Shown here in pieces: positions 50,020-61,055 of a stretch of 64,000 nucleotides of DNA. The translations under genes were made by a program, and so were the position numbers. Source of the DNA: Phascolarctos cinereus (Eukaryota > Chordata > Mammalia > Diprotodontia > Phascolarctidae); assembly GCF_002099425.1 (NCBI RefSeq), contig NW_018344004.1, positions 2,941,501 through 3,005,500 on the forward strand, written 5' to 3'. The stretch's first letter is position 1. Each line of letters begins with the position of its first letter. The notes under the pieces are model-generated. The model did no database searches. It saw nothing but the letters and a program-made list of their open reading frames with translations, and was not told the origin of the DNA.

Positions 50020-51993
50020 TTTTGCATAAGTGCCCATGTATAACCTATGTTGAATTGCTTGCCTTCTCAATGAGGATAAGTGGGGAGGGAGGAAGGGAGA
50101 GAATTTGGAACTCAAAGTTTTAGAAAAGAATGTTTCTGCATGCAACTGGGAAATAAGACATACAATGGGGTACAGAACTCTATCTTACCCTAGAGGAAAC
50201 ATCGAGAAGAGAAATGAGAGTGATGCAAGAAAATCATAAAAAATGAGTCAACAGTTTGCTAAAGGAGACCCAAAAAATGCTGAAGAAAATAACACCTTAA
50301 AAAATAGACTAGACCAAACAGCAAAAGAGGTCCAAAAAGTCAATGAGGAGAAGAATGCCTTAAAAAGCAGAATCACCTAATGGAAAGAAAATCCAAAAGC
50401 TCACTAAGGAAAATAATTCCTTAAAAATTAAAAATGGAGCAAACAGAAACTAATAACTCTATGAGAAATCAAGAAATTGTAAACCAAAACCAAAAGAATG
50501 AAAAAATAGAAGACAATGTGAAATCTCATTGGAAAAACTGACCTGGAAAATAGATCCAGGAGAAATAATTTCAAAAATTACTGAACTACCTGAAAGTCAT
50601 AATCAACAAATGAGCCTAGACATCATCTTCCAAGAAATTATCATGGAAAACTGCCCCGATATTCTCAAACCAGAAGGTAAAACAGAAATTGAAAGAATCC
50701 TCTGATCACCTCCTGAAACAGATTCCAAAAGGAAAACTCCCAGGAATTATAGTTACAGCCAAATTCCAGAGTTCCCAGGTCAAGAAGAAAATATTGCAAG
50801 CAGCCAGAAAGAAACAATTCATTAAGTATTGTGGAAACACAATCAGGATAACACAAGATTCAGGAGCTTCTACATTAAGGAGAGCTTGGAATATTATATT
50901 CCAGAGATCAAAGGAGCTAGGATTAAAACTAAGAATCACCTACCCAGCAAAACTGAGTATAATAAACAAGGGGAAGAAATTGACATTCAATGACATAGAG
51001 GAATTTAATGCATTCTTGAGAAGCCAGAGCTAAACCGAAAAAATGACTTTCAAACACAAGAATCAAGCATGAAAGAGAAATCATAAGGGACTTATTAAAG
51101 TTGAACTGTTTACATTCCTACATGGAAAGATGATATTTGTAACTCATGAAACCTTCCTCATTATTAGGGTAGTTGGAGGGAACATATACAAACAGAGGGC
51201 ACAGGGTGAGTTGAATATAAAGGGATGATACGTAAAAAAGAAAATTAAGGGGTGAGAGAGGAATGCACTGGGAGAAGGACAAAGGGAGAGGTAGAATGAG
51301 GTAAATTATCTCACATAAAAGAGGCAAGAAAAGCTTTTATAGTGGGGGGGGTTGAAGTAATGAATTAACTTTACTCTCATCCGATTTGGCTTAAGGAAGG
51401 AATATCATACACATCCAATTGGGTATAGAAATCCATCTTACCCTACAATAAAGCAGGGGGTAAGGGAATAATAGAACAGAGAGCAGATTGGGGGACAGGG
51501 TGATCAGAAGCAAACATTTTTGAGGAGGGAGAGTGACAAAGGAGAGAATAGAATAAATGGGGGGCAGGATAAGATGGAGGGAAATATAGTTAGTCTTTCA
51601 CAATATGACTATTATGGAAATGTTTTGCATGACTACACATGTATAACCTACGTTGAATTGCTTGCTTTTTCAATGAGGGTGAGTGGGGAGGGAGGAAGGG
51701 AGAGAATTTGCAACTCAAAGTTTTAGAAGAGAATGTTAGAAATTGTTTCTGCACGCAACTGGGAAATAAGGCATACAATAGGGTATAGAAATCTATCCTA
51801 CCCTACAAGAAAATAGAAGGGGAAGGGAATAAGAGAAAGGAGGGGCCGGTAATAGAAGAAAGGACAGATTGAGTGTAGGGGGAATAAGAATGCAGGCCAT
51901 CATGGGGTGGAGGGAGGGGAAGGATGGGGAGAAAATTTGTAACTCAAAATCTTGTGGAAGTGAATGTTGAAAACTAAAAATAAACAAATCTGA
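50020..51993 (+). repeat. Half-L1 (HAL1-like), rearranged: 3' tail piece ahead of ORF1
   Basis: 50020-50205 is the element's own 3' tail (ttttgcataagtgcccatgtataacc ... accctagaggaaac). At 50206 it joins the middle of ORF1 (gagaagagaaatgagagtgatgc). ORF1 then runs in several frames; 50689-51033 spells its CTD (LPGIIVTAKFQSSQVKKKIL). The inter-ORF region follows, with the same ORF2-less joint (51590: tagttagtctttcacaatatgac), tail block 1, and tail block 2 (51750-51993). A MIR-like start just before 50020 may be the target. Confidence 0.85.
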
Positions 51994-52600
51994 AAAAAAT
52001 ATATAGCAAGTAGCTGAGCCTTTCCTCTTTTTTCCCTCCCCTACCTTCAAACCCCAAAGGGGCAGAGAAAGGAGGAAGGAGAACAAATGCTCTTTCAGTT
52101 GATTCTGTGGATTCAGGTGGTATAAAAAAGCAACGAGCAAGGACTGCTGAAAGAACCACAAGGAAGAAAGAAGCTGATTGTGGAATATGGCAGTCATAAG
52201 CAAAGGCACAGGCCAGTCTCAAAGACATAGCTAAAAACCGGCATTGAGAAGTACCGGAGGCAGCGACAGTAGCAAAGGTTGAATCAAGACTGAAGGTACT
52301 AGGACACCCCCTATTAGTGTTCTGAGACTTTTTCAAGGACTTAACTGAGATGCAAGGAAGGAACCTGTAAGTTCAGCATGAGAAGAATGCTGCCTATAAC
52401 CATTCTCTATACGCCTCATAAAAAAAACTGCTTGAAGTCCAAATGCCTCAATAAACTTGCAGAAGAATGAGTGTCTTACAGAAAAGTGAACACCCCATAC
52501 CCCAGAAGCAGAGTTAAAACAAGCTAAATTTAGAGGTTCTTAGGGAAAACCCTGCAGGTATCAAAGACTACGATATTGAAAAGCCCCCATGATATGAACT
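51994..52600. other. Intron 1 sequence, nothing recognised
   Basis: No repeat family or gene signal that I can name. The stretch is not very AT-rich and might be an old repeat. Confidence 0.35.
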
Positions 52601-52604
52601 GAGG

Positions 52605-52850
52605 CAGCTAGGTGACAGCAGTGGATAGAGCTGAACTTGGAGTTAGGAAGATCTAAGTTCAAATGTGTCCTCAGGTACTTACCAGCTCTGTAACCCTGAG
52701 CAAGTCACTTATCCTTTGTCTGTAAGATGGAGACAATTATAGCACCAGTTTCACAAGGTTTTGGTGAGGTTATAAAATGAGATATTTGTAAAGTACTTAG
52801 CACAGTGCTTGGCACATAGCAGGTACTAACTCAATGTTTGCTCCCTCCCT
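52605..52850 (+). repeat. CORE-SINE with L2-type tail (Ther-2/MIR3-like)
   Basis: Head gaggcagctaggtgacagcag, CORE, 'gagcaagtcacttatcctttgtctg', then an L2-like end 'gtacttagcacagtgcttggcacatagcagg'. It shows the tRNA-CORE-L2 layout of therian SINEs. Confidence 0.85.
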
Positions 52851-52929
52851 CCCTGTGAGTCCAAAGCATTTTGGGCCGCAGGTATAACTCACATTGGTAC
52901 ATCCCTTTAAGGCCTGCAAAGTGTTTTGC

Positions 52930-53035
52930 TCACAACACTGTGAGGTAGGAAGCATAAATATTATTAACCCTATTTTACATTACAAATAAAGAAATTGAGG
53001 CTCTGAGAGGTTAAGTGATTTGCCCAACTACTAAC
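52930..53035 (-). repeat. MIR fragment
   Basis: Reversed MIR words: tattattaaccctattttaca, aaattgaggctctgagaggttaagtgatttgccc. Confidence 0.8.
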
Positions 53036-53204
53036 TCTCTTTTGCTAATCAGATTCATTCTCATGACTTATTAACTAAGCAGATGACTCCCAAATCTTCT
53101 GGCAGTTCTAGCAACTAAATCCCCCTGAATAAGGGTCAAGCAAGACTCTAGTACTACTGAATTCTCAGCTACAGCATATGCTACATGACATACCGTATCA
53201 CACT

Positions 53205-53447
53205 GAGGTGCCAGTATGTCTGACTGTCCATGACCCCATTTGGGGGGTTTCTTGGCAAAAATACTGAAGTAGTTTGCCATGTCCTGCTCCAGCTCATTTT
53301 ACAGATGAGGAAACTGAGGCAAACATGTTTAAGTGACTTGCCCAGGGTCACACACCTAGTAAGTGTCTGAGGCCAGATTTGAACTCAGGAAGATGAGTCT
53401 TTCTGACTCCAGGACCAGCACTCTATCTACTAGCTACCTCACCTGTA
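53205..53447 (-). repeat. Mar-1-like SINE (CORE plus Bov-B/RTE tail)
   Basis: Read on plus: the RTE-type end 'tgtctgactgtccatgaccccatttgggg..ttcttggcaaa' then the reversed CORE 'cagatgaggaaactgaggcaaac', 'gacttgcccagggtcacac' and tRNA-like head remnants. A CORE-SINE with a Bov-B tail is the defining layout of Mar-1 of marsupials. Confidence 0.85.
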
Positions 53448-54474
53448 TATTAAGTATACACAATTTAATACTTTTTTGAAGAAACTTGTTTAACTATGTA
53501 AACCCATGTTTTGTTTCAAACTGTATGGAAATAAAAGTCTGCAAAAATTGAACTGTATCATGATCCGGGAGGAAAATTGACCTAAGTGAGGTAAGTAGGA
53601 ATACTAGAGTAGACAGTGCTATAGAAAATGGTGACATATTTTCCAAACCAAAAAACAAGACACAATGGCTTGACAAAGAATGTTATTATTTGAGCCCACG
53701 GCCACAATTGTTCAGTCTTTTACAACAGAATATACAGCAGGGTTTGTAGGCATATACTGCTAAAGACACATAATCCAAACATACCTCCAAGAATTTTTTG
53801 TGAGTAATTTTCAAGTTTCTTCAACCACTTCTCCATTCAATGTTCTCTAAACGTTTTATCATGTATATATTTACTGACTTGACTTATTCCATTATTATTT
53901 GCTAAAAGACTAAATTTACTGGGCATTTTGATGACTTACAGGGCTAATAGCCCAGAATATTACAGTGAAATTCTACAGTTAACAGAAAGTATGTAACTCC
54001 TATTTTAAAAGCAGTTCAGGAACATTAGATCCCTGCAGAACATACTAAGGCTGGTCAAGCTTAGAGCCTAAAAGCAGCAGTGTATATAGGGTAAAAATGT
54101 TTGGAAAAAAATAAACCTGGGAAGAGTTTATGCCAATAAAACTTAGAGGTTTTGGAGTCATTTGAGGATAGAATAAATAACCGTCTTGAAGCAACAGAAA
54201 GCTGCCAAAACCCTTCCCTGAATCTCTCCAGAGATGGAATAAATCCCTCCTTCCTCCACTTCTCATGTTAACTGGTTCAAAGTAACATTTGAACCTAGAA
54301 GCTTGTTCGTTATGTTTATATTTCTTGGTAAATAGAAAATGAACTGAATTGCTCTAAATTTTATTGCTCAACAATTATATTTTGATTTTAGTAAAAAAGA
54401 CAAATAAGTGAGATATAGGTAGTTTCCTCCCTTCATCATGCATTAAGTCTACTGAAGTAGTAGCACTAATTAAG
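53448..54474. other. Intron 1 sequence, nothing recognised
   Basis: Ordinary AT-rich intron without a nameable feature. Confidence 0.5.
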
Positions 54475-56010
54475 TCAAGTTATTAAGCACCTACTCTGTG
54501 CCAGACACTATGCTAAATCCAGAGGATATAAAGAAAGGCAAAAGACAGTCCCTGATCTAAAGGAGCTCACAATCCAATGAATGAAAGAACACTCAAACAA
54601 CTATTTACAAACAAGAGATATATAAGACAAATTAGATAGAATCAATAGAGGGAAGGTACTAGAATTAAGGGGAATCAGGAAAGGTTTCTTTTAAAAGATA
54701 AGATTTTAGGGGCAGCTAGGTGGTGCAGTGGATAGAGCATTGGCCTTGGATTCAGGAGGACCTGAGCTCAAATCTGACCTCAGACACATAACACTTACTA
54801 GCTGTGTGACCCTGGGTAAGTCACTTAACCCCACTGCCTAGCCAAAAAAAAAATAAATAAAAGATAAGATTTTAGCTAAGGAAGGAAGCCAGGAGGCAAA
54901 GATGAGTAAGGAGAGAATTCCAGGCACTGAAAGCCACCAAGAAAAATTTAAAGAGTAAGGAGATGGAGTGTCTTACATGAGAAACAGCAAGAAGCCAGTA
55001 TCATTGGATCACAGAATATATGGCTAATGTTTAAGAAGACTGGAAGATAGGAGAGGTCCAGGATACGAAGGCTCTGGACACCAAACAGAGCATTTCATAT
55101 TTGATCCTAGATGTGATACAGAGACATTAGAATTTATTAAACAGGAGGGTGACAAGGTCAAACCTGCATTTTAAGGAGATCAATTCAGCTATTAAGTAGA
55201 GGATGAAATGGAGTAGGTAGAGACTTGAGGAAGGGAGACCAAACAAAAGGCTACTGCAATAGTCTAAGTATGAGGTGATGAGCACCTGTAACAGGATGCC
55301 AAAAGAGAGAAGGAGGTTACAAAGAGATGTTACAAAGGCAGAAACAGGACCTAATAACTGATTGGACATGAGAAGAGAGAAAGAATGAGGAGTCACATTT
55401 GACACCTGGGTCTTGAGCCTAGAGGGTGGTGCTCCTTCATAGTAACAGGATATTCAGGAAAAGGGAACAGTCTGGAGGAAATCATAATGAGTTCATTTCT
55501 AGACATGTTGAGTTTAAGATGTCTATGGACATCCAGTTCAACACATCCAATAAATAGCCGGAGATGTGGGTCTGGAAGTCAGGGAAAAGGTTAGAGTTAG
55601 ATAAGTAGATCTGAGAATCTTCAGCCTAGAGATCATAATTGAATCCATGGGAGATGATGTAATCAACAAACAAAATGGTATAGTGGGAGAAGAGGGCCCA
55701 TAACTGAGTCTTGAGAGTCATCCACCATGACCAGATGTGAACAGGATGATCTAGCAAAGGAGACTGAGAAGGAGTCAGCCAGGTAGGAGGACAAGGATAA
55801 AGTAATGTCACAGAGACCTAGAGAGAAGAGAGTATTGAGAAGACAATGATTAACAGTATCAAAGAGAACACAGAGGTCAAGAAGGTTGAGGACTGGGAAA
55901 AGGCCATTAGATATGGCACTTAAGAGATCACTGGTAACTTTAGAGAGAAGTTTCAGTTGAATGATAAAGTCAGAAGCCAAACTGTAGAGAGAGAAGGGGG
56001 GGGAAGGGAA
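54475..56010 (-). repeat. L2 LINE, minus strand, with RT remnant
   Basis: The left edge is the L2 3' end reversed (ttattaagcacctactctgtgccagacac, aaaggagctcacaatccaatg). The minus strand at 55663-55980 reads VTSDLLSAISNGLFPVLNLL, then LFDTVNHCLL, and LGLCDITLSLSSYLADS, i.e. L2 RT. Interrupted by a SINE at 54719-54858. Confidence 0.9.
54719..54858 (+). repeat. Marsupial CORE-SINE with perfect 16-bp target duplication
   Basis: Head ggggcagctaggtggtgcag, CORE (gacctcagacacataacactta), ccctgggtaagtcacttaac, A-rich tail. The duplication aaaagataagatttta is identical at 54703-54718 and 54859-54874. Confidence 0.97.
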
Positions 56011-57590
56011 GGAAGAGTAGGAAGTAGTTTAGAGGGCCTTCTGAAGGTCTTCAGTAACAGAAGGGAAAAGAGATACGGGACGTCCAGCTGGCTGAGCTCA
56101 CTTGGCAACAACCATTAGAGGTAATGGCAAACTCCTTGGACAGTGTTTAAAGGTCATTCTAGGACTTGTCCTGAAACCATAACCCCTTTTAAACAAATGT
56201 CACTGCATTATTTTTTCTGTCAAAAAAACCACACAGCTACTACGTGTTCAACACTATGCAGATGATGAAATATAAGACATAGCTCCTGCCCTCAAGGTTG
56301 CATTCCAGTTGGGGAAAGAAACCTGTCCTGTCCTGAGGGAAGGGAGGGAACAAACCTTTATCTTATGACCTGATTTAGTTCATCCCCTTAAATTAAAAAA
56401 AAAAACTACTAGCAATGTTTTCAAAAAGCTCTGCATGTGTACTAACATGCATGACAAATATATTTGTGCATACTTTTTTTGCAAAACCCACCTAACCCAG
56501 TTTCTAAGGATTAGCCTATGTCTGAATAGGTAACCTCGACCTAATCTTTGCTACCCCAAGTTACTGCTCAGGATTAAATATAAAGCATCCCTTCAAAGCC
56601 CAACCAAAGGGAAGATATTTGTGGCTTCAGACCCATCCCAGTCAGATGTCTTAGGGATAGGGACTAGGCTTGTGATTTCATTGCCATAATATAATTTCAT
56701 TGCTTCTTAGATAAGGAAACTCTCTATACCAATGCAGATGAATGAGTACCTTCTCCGCAACTTAGAATCTTAAGAGTTTCCTAGTATACTGAGAGGTTAA
56801 GTGATTTGCCTAGGGTCCCACAGTCAGTATGAGTCAGAAGGTTTTCCTGAACCTGATGCCAAGTCTACCATTCTGCCTCTCAGATTCCACCTTATCAGGG
56901 AATTTCCCTCTAGAGACCTGGATTGACATCAAAGGATCTGAAGCTATACAGCAATTAATCACTTCTCCAAGTCACTAACTACCTCTATTGACTCATAATC
57001 AGTCTTTATATTTTGTTGCTTGTGTAGTTAGGTTATTTTCTTGCAACTTAAAAAACATTTGAGGCAACAGATCATTAGAACAAGTATTTCACTTTCATGA
57101 TTCACTAAATCTGTGTTACTTCAGATGAAGGGATAACTCAACCAACTTGGAATGACAAAAAAAAAATACTATGGTAACCCTCCAAATTGGCCTTCTAACA
57201 AAAGAATGCCACCTCTCCACGTATCAAGAAAGGAAATCTCACCTATGACCCAATTAGTCTCTCAAAGTCTTGCTGACTAATGCTTCTCATTTCAAATGTG
57301 CATGCACAGCTGCAATTTATAAATTTTCCAAAAAAGACTGAAGATTAATACAATCTAGATATTCAGCTCAGCCTACTAGAGGTGGAAGACATAAAAACAT
57401 CTTCCTCTGAGGAACTCAAAACTTTTTCATTTTAAAAAAATGAGTGTCAGGCACTTTTATTTTTAAATACAATAGTATTAAGATTCTTCCCATTTCAAAA
57501 CTGTTTTGCTATTTATAAATCCCCATCAAATTTCACACCATTCACCTGAAACTAACAGTCTGCAGTAACTGCAGTTCACTGTGACACTGA
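56011..57590. other. Intron 1 sequence with small L2 and MIR fragments
   Basis: An L2 3'-end-like piece (minus) at about 56235-56325 (cagctactacgtgttcaacactatg, ctgccctcaagg). A MIR fragment (minus) at about 56785-56890 (gagaggttaagtgatttgcctagggtcccac). The rest is unassigned. Confidence 0.55.
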
Positions 57591-57594
57591 AGAA

Positions 57595-57785
57595 AAAGAT
57601 GGATTTCAAGTCTGATTACCTTGGTTCAGGTCCCAGCTCTGCCACTTACCTGTATGACCTTGGGCAAGTCAAGTGGACTTTCTAGGCCTCAAGCTCCTTA
57701 TAAACAAAATGAGGGAGTTAGTCTAAGATCTCTTACATCTTTATGTCTCTTGGAGGTCTATATCCAAGATCTATGATCTTGCTAG
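57595..57785 (+). repeat. MIR
   Basis: gatggatttcaagtctgattacc, cagctctgccacttacctgtatgacc, cttgggcaagtcaa, ataaacaaaatgagggagttag. Confidence 0.88.
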
Positions 57786-57844
57786 AACAGGCAACAAATG
57801 AACTTATTTTAATGGCAGATGCAATCATCTTGTCAAACTACAGT

Positions 57845-58480
57845 CTAAAGGGTTTGGAAATGATCTCTAGATGTCCTTCTCATCCACCCTGATAGTTATT
57901 TCTAATAACTCCCAAATCTTTATCTCTAGCCCTCACCTACCTGCTGAGTTCCAATCCTCCATTTTGAACTCCCTGGTGACAATCCCCACCTGGATGTTAA
58001 CAACAACCCCGCAAACTCAAGTCCCAAACTGATCATTTCCCCTGCCAACTGCCCATCCTCCTACCTTTCCTATTTCTACTAAAGGTAATGCCATTTCTCA
58101 ATCACCAGGACACAAAAATCTAATTTTCCCAACTCCTTAATCCAGTCCTGAAAACAACTTCATGTTTGCTCTTTCCTCTATATTCTAACTGCCACCATTC
58201 TAGTTCAAAACCTCATTAATCTGGAATACTATAACAGTCTCTTAATTGGTCTCTCTACTTCTAATCTCTTCTCCTTCCAATTCATCCTTCACACAGCTTC
58301 CATTTTTTCCCTAACACAAAAGTATAACAATATCATTCCCCAATTCAAAGACCTTAATTGGCTTCCCCACTGTATATAGGATAAACCATAAATTCCTTAT
58401 TGTGGCATTCTACTTCGTCTAGCTTCCACAACCTGATCTCCTTTATCACACTCTACCAAAAAACATATTTATCTGTGTAA
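57845..58480 (+). repeat. L2 LINE fragment
   Basis: L2 body words in order: caatcctccattttgaactccctgg, acctggatgtt, ccccaaactgatcattt, ctcttaattggtctctctac, caattcatccttcacacagc, caatatcattccccaattcaaag, gaccttaattggcttccccactg. Diverged. Confidence 0.8.
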
Positions 58481-58854
58481 ACATCTCATCTCCCCCCATT
58501 ACAGTCTAAACCTCTAAAGAACTGCAGCTATTTTTCATCTTTACAACATCACAGGTAGCTGATGTTCGGTGAATAGCTGTAAATATCTGAATAGGTCTCC
58601 AGTAACAAATTAAGTACACATAACCGGAACCAGGTACCAAAGTTCCTTATGAAAGGCAGGGAATTTAAGAACTGCAGGGTCAATGTCTTATATAAACTTT
58701 GTATTCCACTTCCACCAGGCAGGGTGTTCCATAAACAATAGATATTTAACGTTTGTTGAATTCAGTAATTTACGTAAGTGTTCATTTTGGGTTTTCCTTG
58801 ACTTGCCCTGTATTTTGTCTTCACTTGGCTCTGAAATTATGCCTAACTTTCTGG

Positions 58855-59135
58855 TAGGAAGGGGGTTGAGAGAAGGTTTGGGTACCAAGGCAGAACAGTT
58901 ATTCAAAGGGCTAGGGATGGAGAGACTGAAGGAGGAGAAGAGAGGGGACGGGAGGGGAGTAAGAGAAGAAACCAGGAGGGACAGGAAGGGGGACGAAAGA
59001 GGAGAGAAGGGAGGGGAGGAAGGAGATGCAGAGGAGGGAGAGGAAGGGGGAGGAGGGGAAACGGAGGAGGGGAGGAGAAGAAACAGGGGGGAGGGAAAAG
59101 GGGAAAGTGGTGACGAAGAGAAGCAGCCTGGGCGC
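58855..59135. repeat. G/A-rich (polypurine) tract just inside HIBCH intron 1
   Basis: About 280 bp almost free of pyrimidines on the plus strand, rich in GGAGG, GGGGA and AAGGGGG runs. It follows exon 1 by 140-420 bp in the direction of transcription, so the transcript carries a long pyrimidine tract. Several G-runs could form quadruplex or triplex DNA. Confidence 0.85.
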
Positions 59136-59199
59136 CAAGGAGGTCAGAGGTCTGGGGAATAAGGTGGTGCTGGTCCCTCAGACCAGGCCGAAAGCAGCA

Positions 59200-59480
59200 A
59201 AGTGACCAGCCGGGCAGTGACGCCCGCCCTTCCTCAGGCACCTTCCAGATGCTGGGGCAAGTGGCTCCGCCACTCACCTGGACACCGGCCCGAGCACCTC
59301 CGCAAGCCCCATGCTGAGGACGGACACCAACGACACTCAGAGACCCGAACGCGTTAAATGATCACGTCACCCCGGGACGCCGGAGAAGCGTAAGGCTGCC
59401 GCTGGGCCAATAGAGAAGACCGGTCCTCCAGGAGGCCTAGAGCGGTCCCCCAGCGAGCCCCTCTGCCTCTTCACCTAGAG
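59200..59480. promoter_or_regulatory. GC/CpG-rich promoter of HIBCH, probably bidirectional with INPP1
   Basis: This is the only strongly GC- and CpG-rich stretch of the window and it surrounds the HIBCH start codon. It holds a CRE/ATF-like site TCACGTCA (59362-59369; TGACGTGA on the minus strand), a CCAAT box (59407-59411) and several CG-rich GC-box-like runs, with no clear TATA. In human, HIBCH and INPP1 are divergent neighbours, so the block may drive both. Candidate plus-strand donors for a non-coding INPP1 exon are GTAAGG at 59390 and GTGAAG at 59481. These are weak and unproven. Confidence 0.75.
59278..59312 (-). CDS. HIBCH: HIBCH coding exon 1 (start codon)
   Basis: Minus-strand ATG at 59312-59310 opens MGLAEVLGPVS, and the AG at the exon end completes Arg with the G of exon 2. 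The exon stops at 59278 and is followed by the strong donor GTGAGT. The reading is collinear with human MGQREMWRLMSR: both reach the shared Arg at residue 12, which supports this ATG. The exon lies in the GC-rich promoter block. The upstream leader is not delimited. The residues form the beginning of the mitochondrial targeting peptide. Confidence 0.93.
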
Positions 59481-59884
59481 GTGAAGTGGGAAGAGGAAAT
59501 GCGTACGAGAGGGGGAGGGGCAAGTGTAGTGCAAGGGTGGGCAGGGGAATGGAGGGGCGTGGCCGTGATGTCAAAGTAGAGAGAGGAGGGGAGGGGAGGG
59601 GTTTGGCTTGCTTGGGTGGAGCCTTGCTCAGTTTTGGGGGAGTTAGATCTCCTGTAACCTGAAAGCGCTTTGAAAACCTTGTGTGATTTGCTGCAGGACA
59701 TAAATATCAGAGGCGGACCCCTTTCTCCCCCAGTGCATATAGACACTGCCTCCATATTCAATTTTCTTGCAAGGGTCCCACATCCCCAAATATTTATCTT
59801 CGTCTTTCAAATTTTCAAAGTAGTATTATTGCTGTTGCTTTTTAATAACACTTGGCTTAGAATATTAATAAAAAAATTAAAATG
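59481..59884. other. Flank beyond the promoter, nothing assigned
   Basis: GC content declines from the promoter; G/A-rich around 59505-59605. No coding exon of a divergent gene is readable. Confidence 0.4.
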
Positions 59885-60130
59885 ATATTCATTAAACAAA
59901 CATTAAGTGCCTACTTTGTACCAAACGGTATATTAATCTGGGGGAATACAAAAACAAAAATTAAACAGTTTCTGCCTTCAAAGAGCTTGCATTCTGTTTA
60001 GAGGGAAAACAATATGTATTAGGAAAATGAAATACAAAATGCATATAAAGTAATCTTTTGAGAAAAGGTAGTAGCAAGTAGGGGCTCAGGATAGGATTGC
60101 TTTAGAAAGGTGGTACTTGAGCTCAGCTGT
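59885..60130 (-). repeat. L2 3' end, minus strand
   Basis: Reversed L2 end: aaacaaacattaagtgcctactttgtaccaaacgg, ctgccttcaaagagcttgcattctg, aaggtggtacttgagctcagctg. Confidence 0.85.
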
Positions 60131-60244
60131 CTTATTTGACATGAAAATAGTAAGTCAATTTATGTGAGACTATGTGTGGGGGTGAGTAATAATAGTAATG
60201 ATGAGGATGAGGATGATAATGATAAGACAAGACAGCTTTACCAA

Positions 60245-60690
60245 AATATGCTGTTTTGGTTGAGTGTGCTTCTAGTCACTCATATTTGCAATCCTGGATT
60301 CACATTCAACTCTTCACTCTCCTGTGTTAGGAAGATGCAAAGTCATATGGATTGTTTTCTCCACAACACCCTACATCCACCCTCTTCTCAGGAATTATAG
60401 TCTATCACCATTATTCAGGTACTCATCCAGTCTGTCCGAGACTATAGCAACAGCTTCCTAACTGGTTTCTCCATTTCCATTCTCTCCTCTAATAAATTCA
60501 TCCTCCACACAACTGCCAAATTAATTGTCCTAAAATAAAGATCTGATCATATCTTCCCTAAAATGAAGGGGTTAGATTAGATGACCAATAAGGTCTTTTC
60601 TTGTTGTAAATCTACAATCCTATTCAAAATCTCCATTGGTTCCCTAGTCCCTCAAGGAAAAAATAAAAATACCTAACATTGGCTTTAAAA
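60245..60690 (+). repeat. L2 fragment with small MIR-like piece
   Basis: L2 words: caatcctggattcacattcaac, agcaacagcttcctaactggtttctcc, aattcatcctccacacaactgcc, aaataaagatctgatcatatc, tctccattggttccct. A MIR-3'-like piece is at about 60563-60620 (aggggttagattagatgacc). Confidence 0.8.
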
Positions 60691-60824
60691 ATAGATGTTT
60701 TTTGTTATTATTTCTTGTAGCACTTAAAAACTCTGAGAGTCCTTATCCCAATTCCCACTTGGACTGATGAGTCAAGTGGGTTCTCCAGAGCAAAGCTACA
60801 TCTACTCTTCAGGATTCTAGAGGC

Positions 60825-61055
60825 ACCTTTGCACTAGAAGACCTGAGTTCAAATCTAGCCTCAGACCTTTACTAGTCCTATCACCCTGAACAAGTGACTT
60901 AACTTCTGTTTGCTTCAGTTTCCTCATTTGTGAATTGGAGGTAATAACATCCACCTCCTAACGTTATTGTCAGGATCAAATAAGACAACAATTGTAAAGT
61001 GCTTAGCCCAGTGCCTGGCATGTAGAAAGCTTTATGTAAATGTTAACTATTATAT
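60825..61055 (+). repeat. CORE-SINE with L2-type tail (MIR/Ther-like)
   Basis: gaagacctgagttcaaatctagcc, caccctgaacaagtgacttaac, tcagtttcctcatttgtg, then aaagtgcttagcccagtgcctggcatgtag. Confidence 0.88.

Noticed and set aside
58683-59162. 159-codon plus-strand frame rich in G, E and R
   Set aside because: It runs through the polypurine tract, where any frame gives Gly/Glu/Arg without stops. No family similarity and no coding character; a composition artefact.
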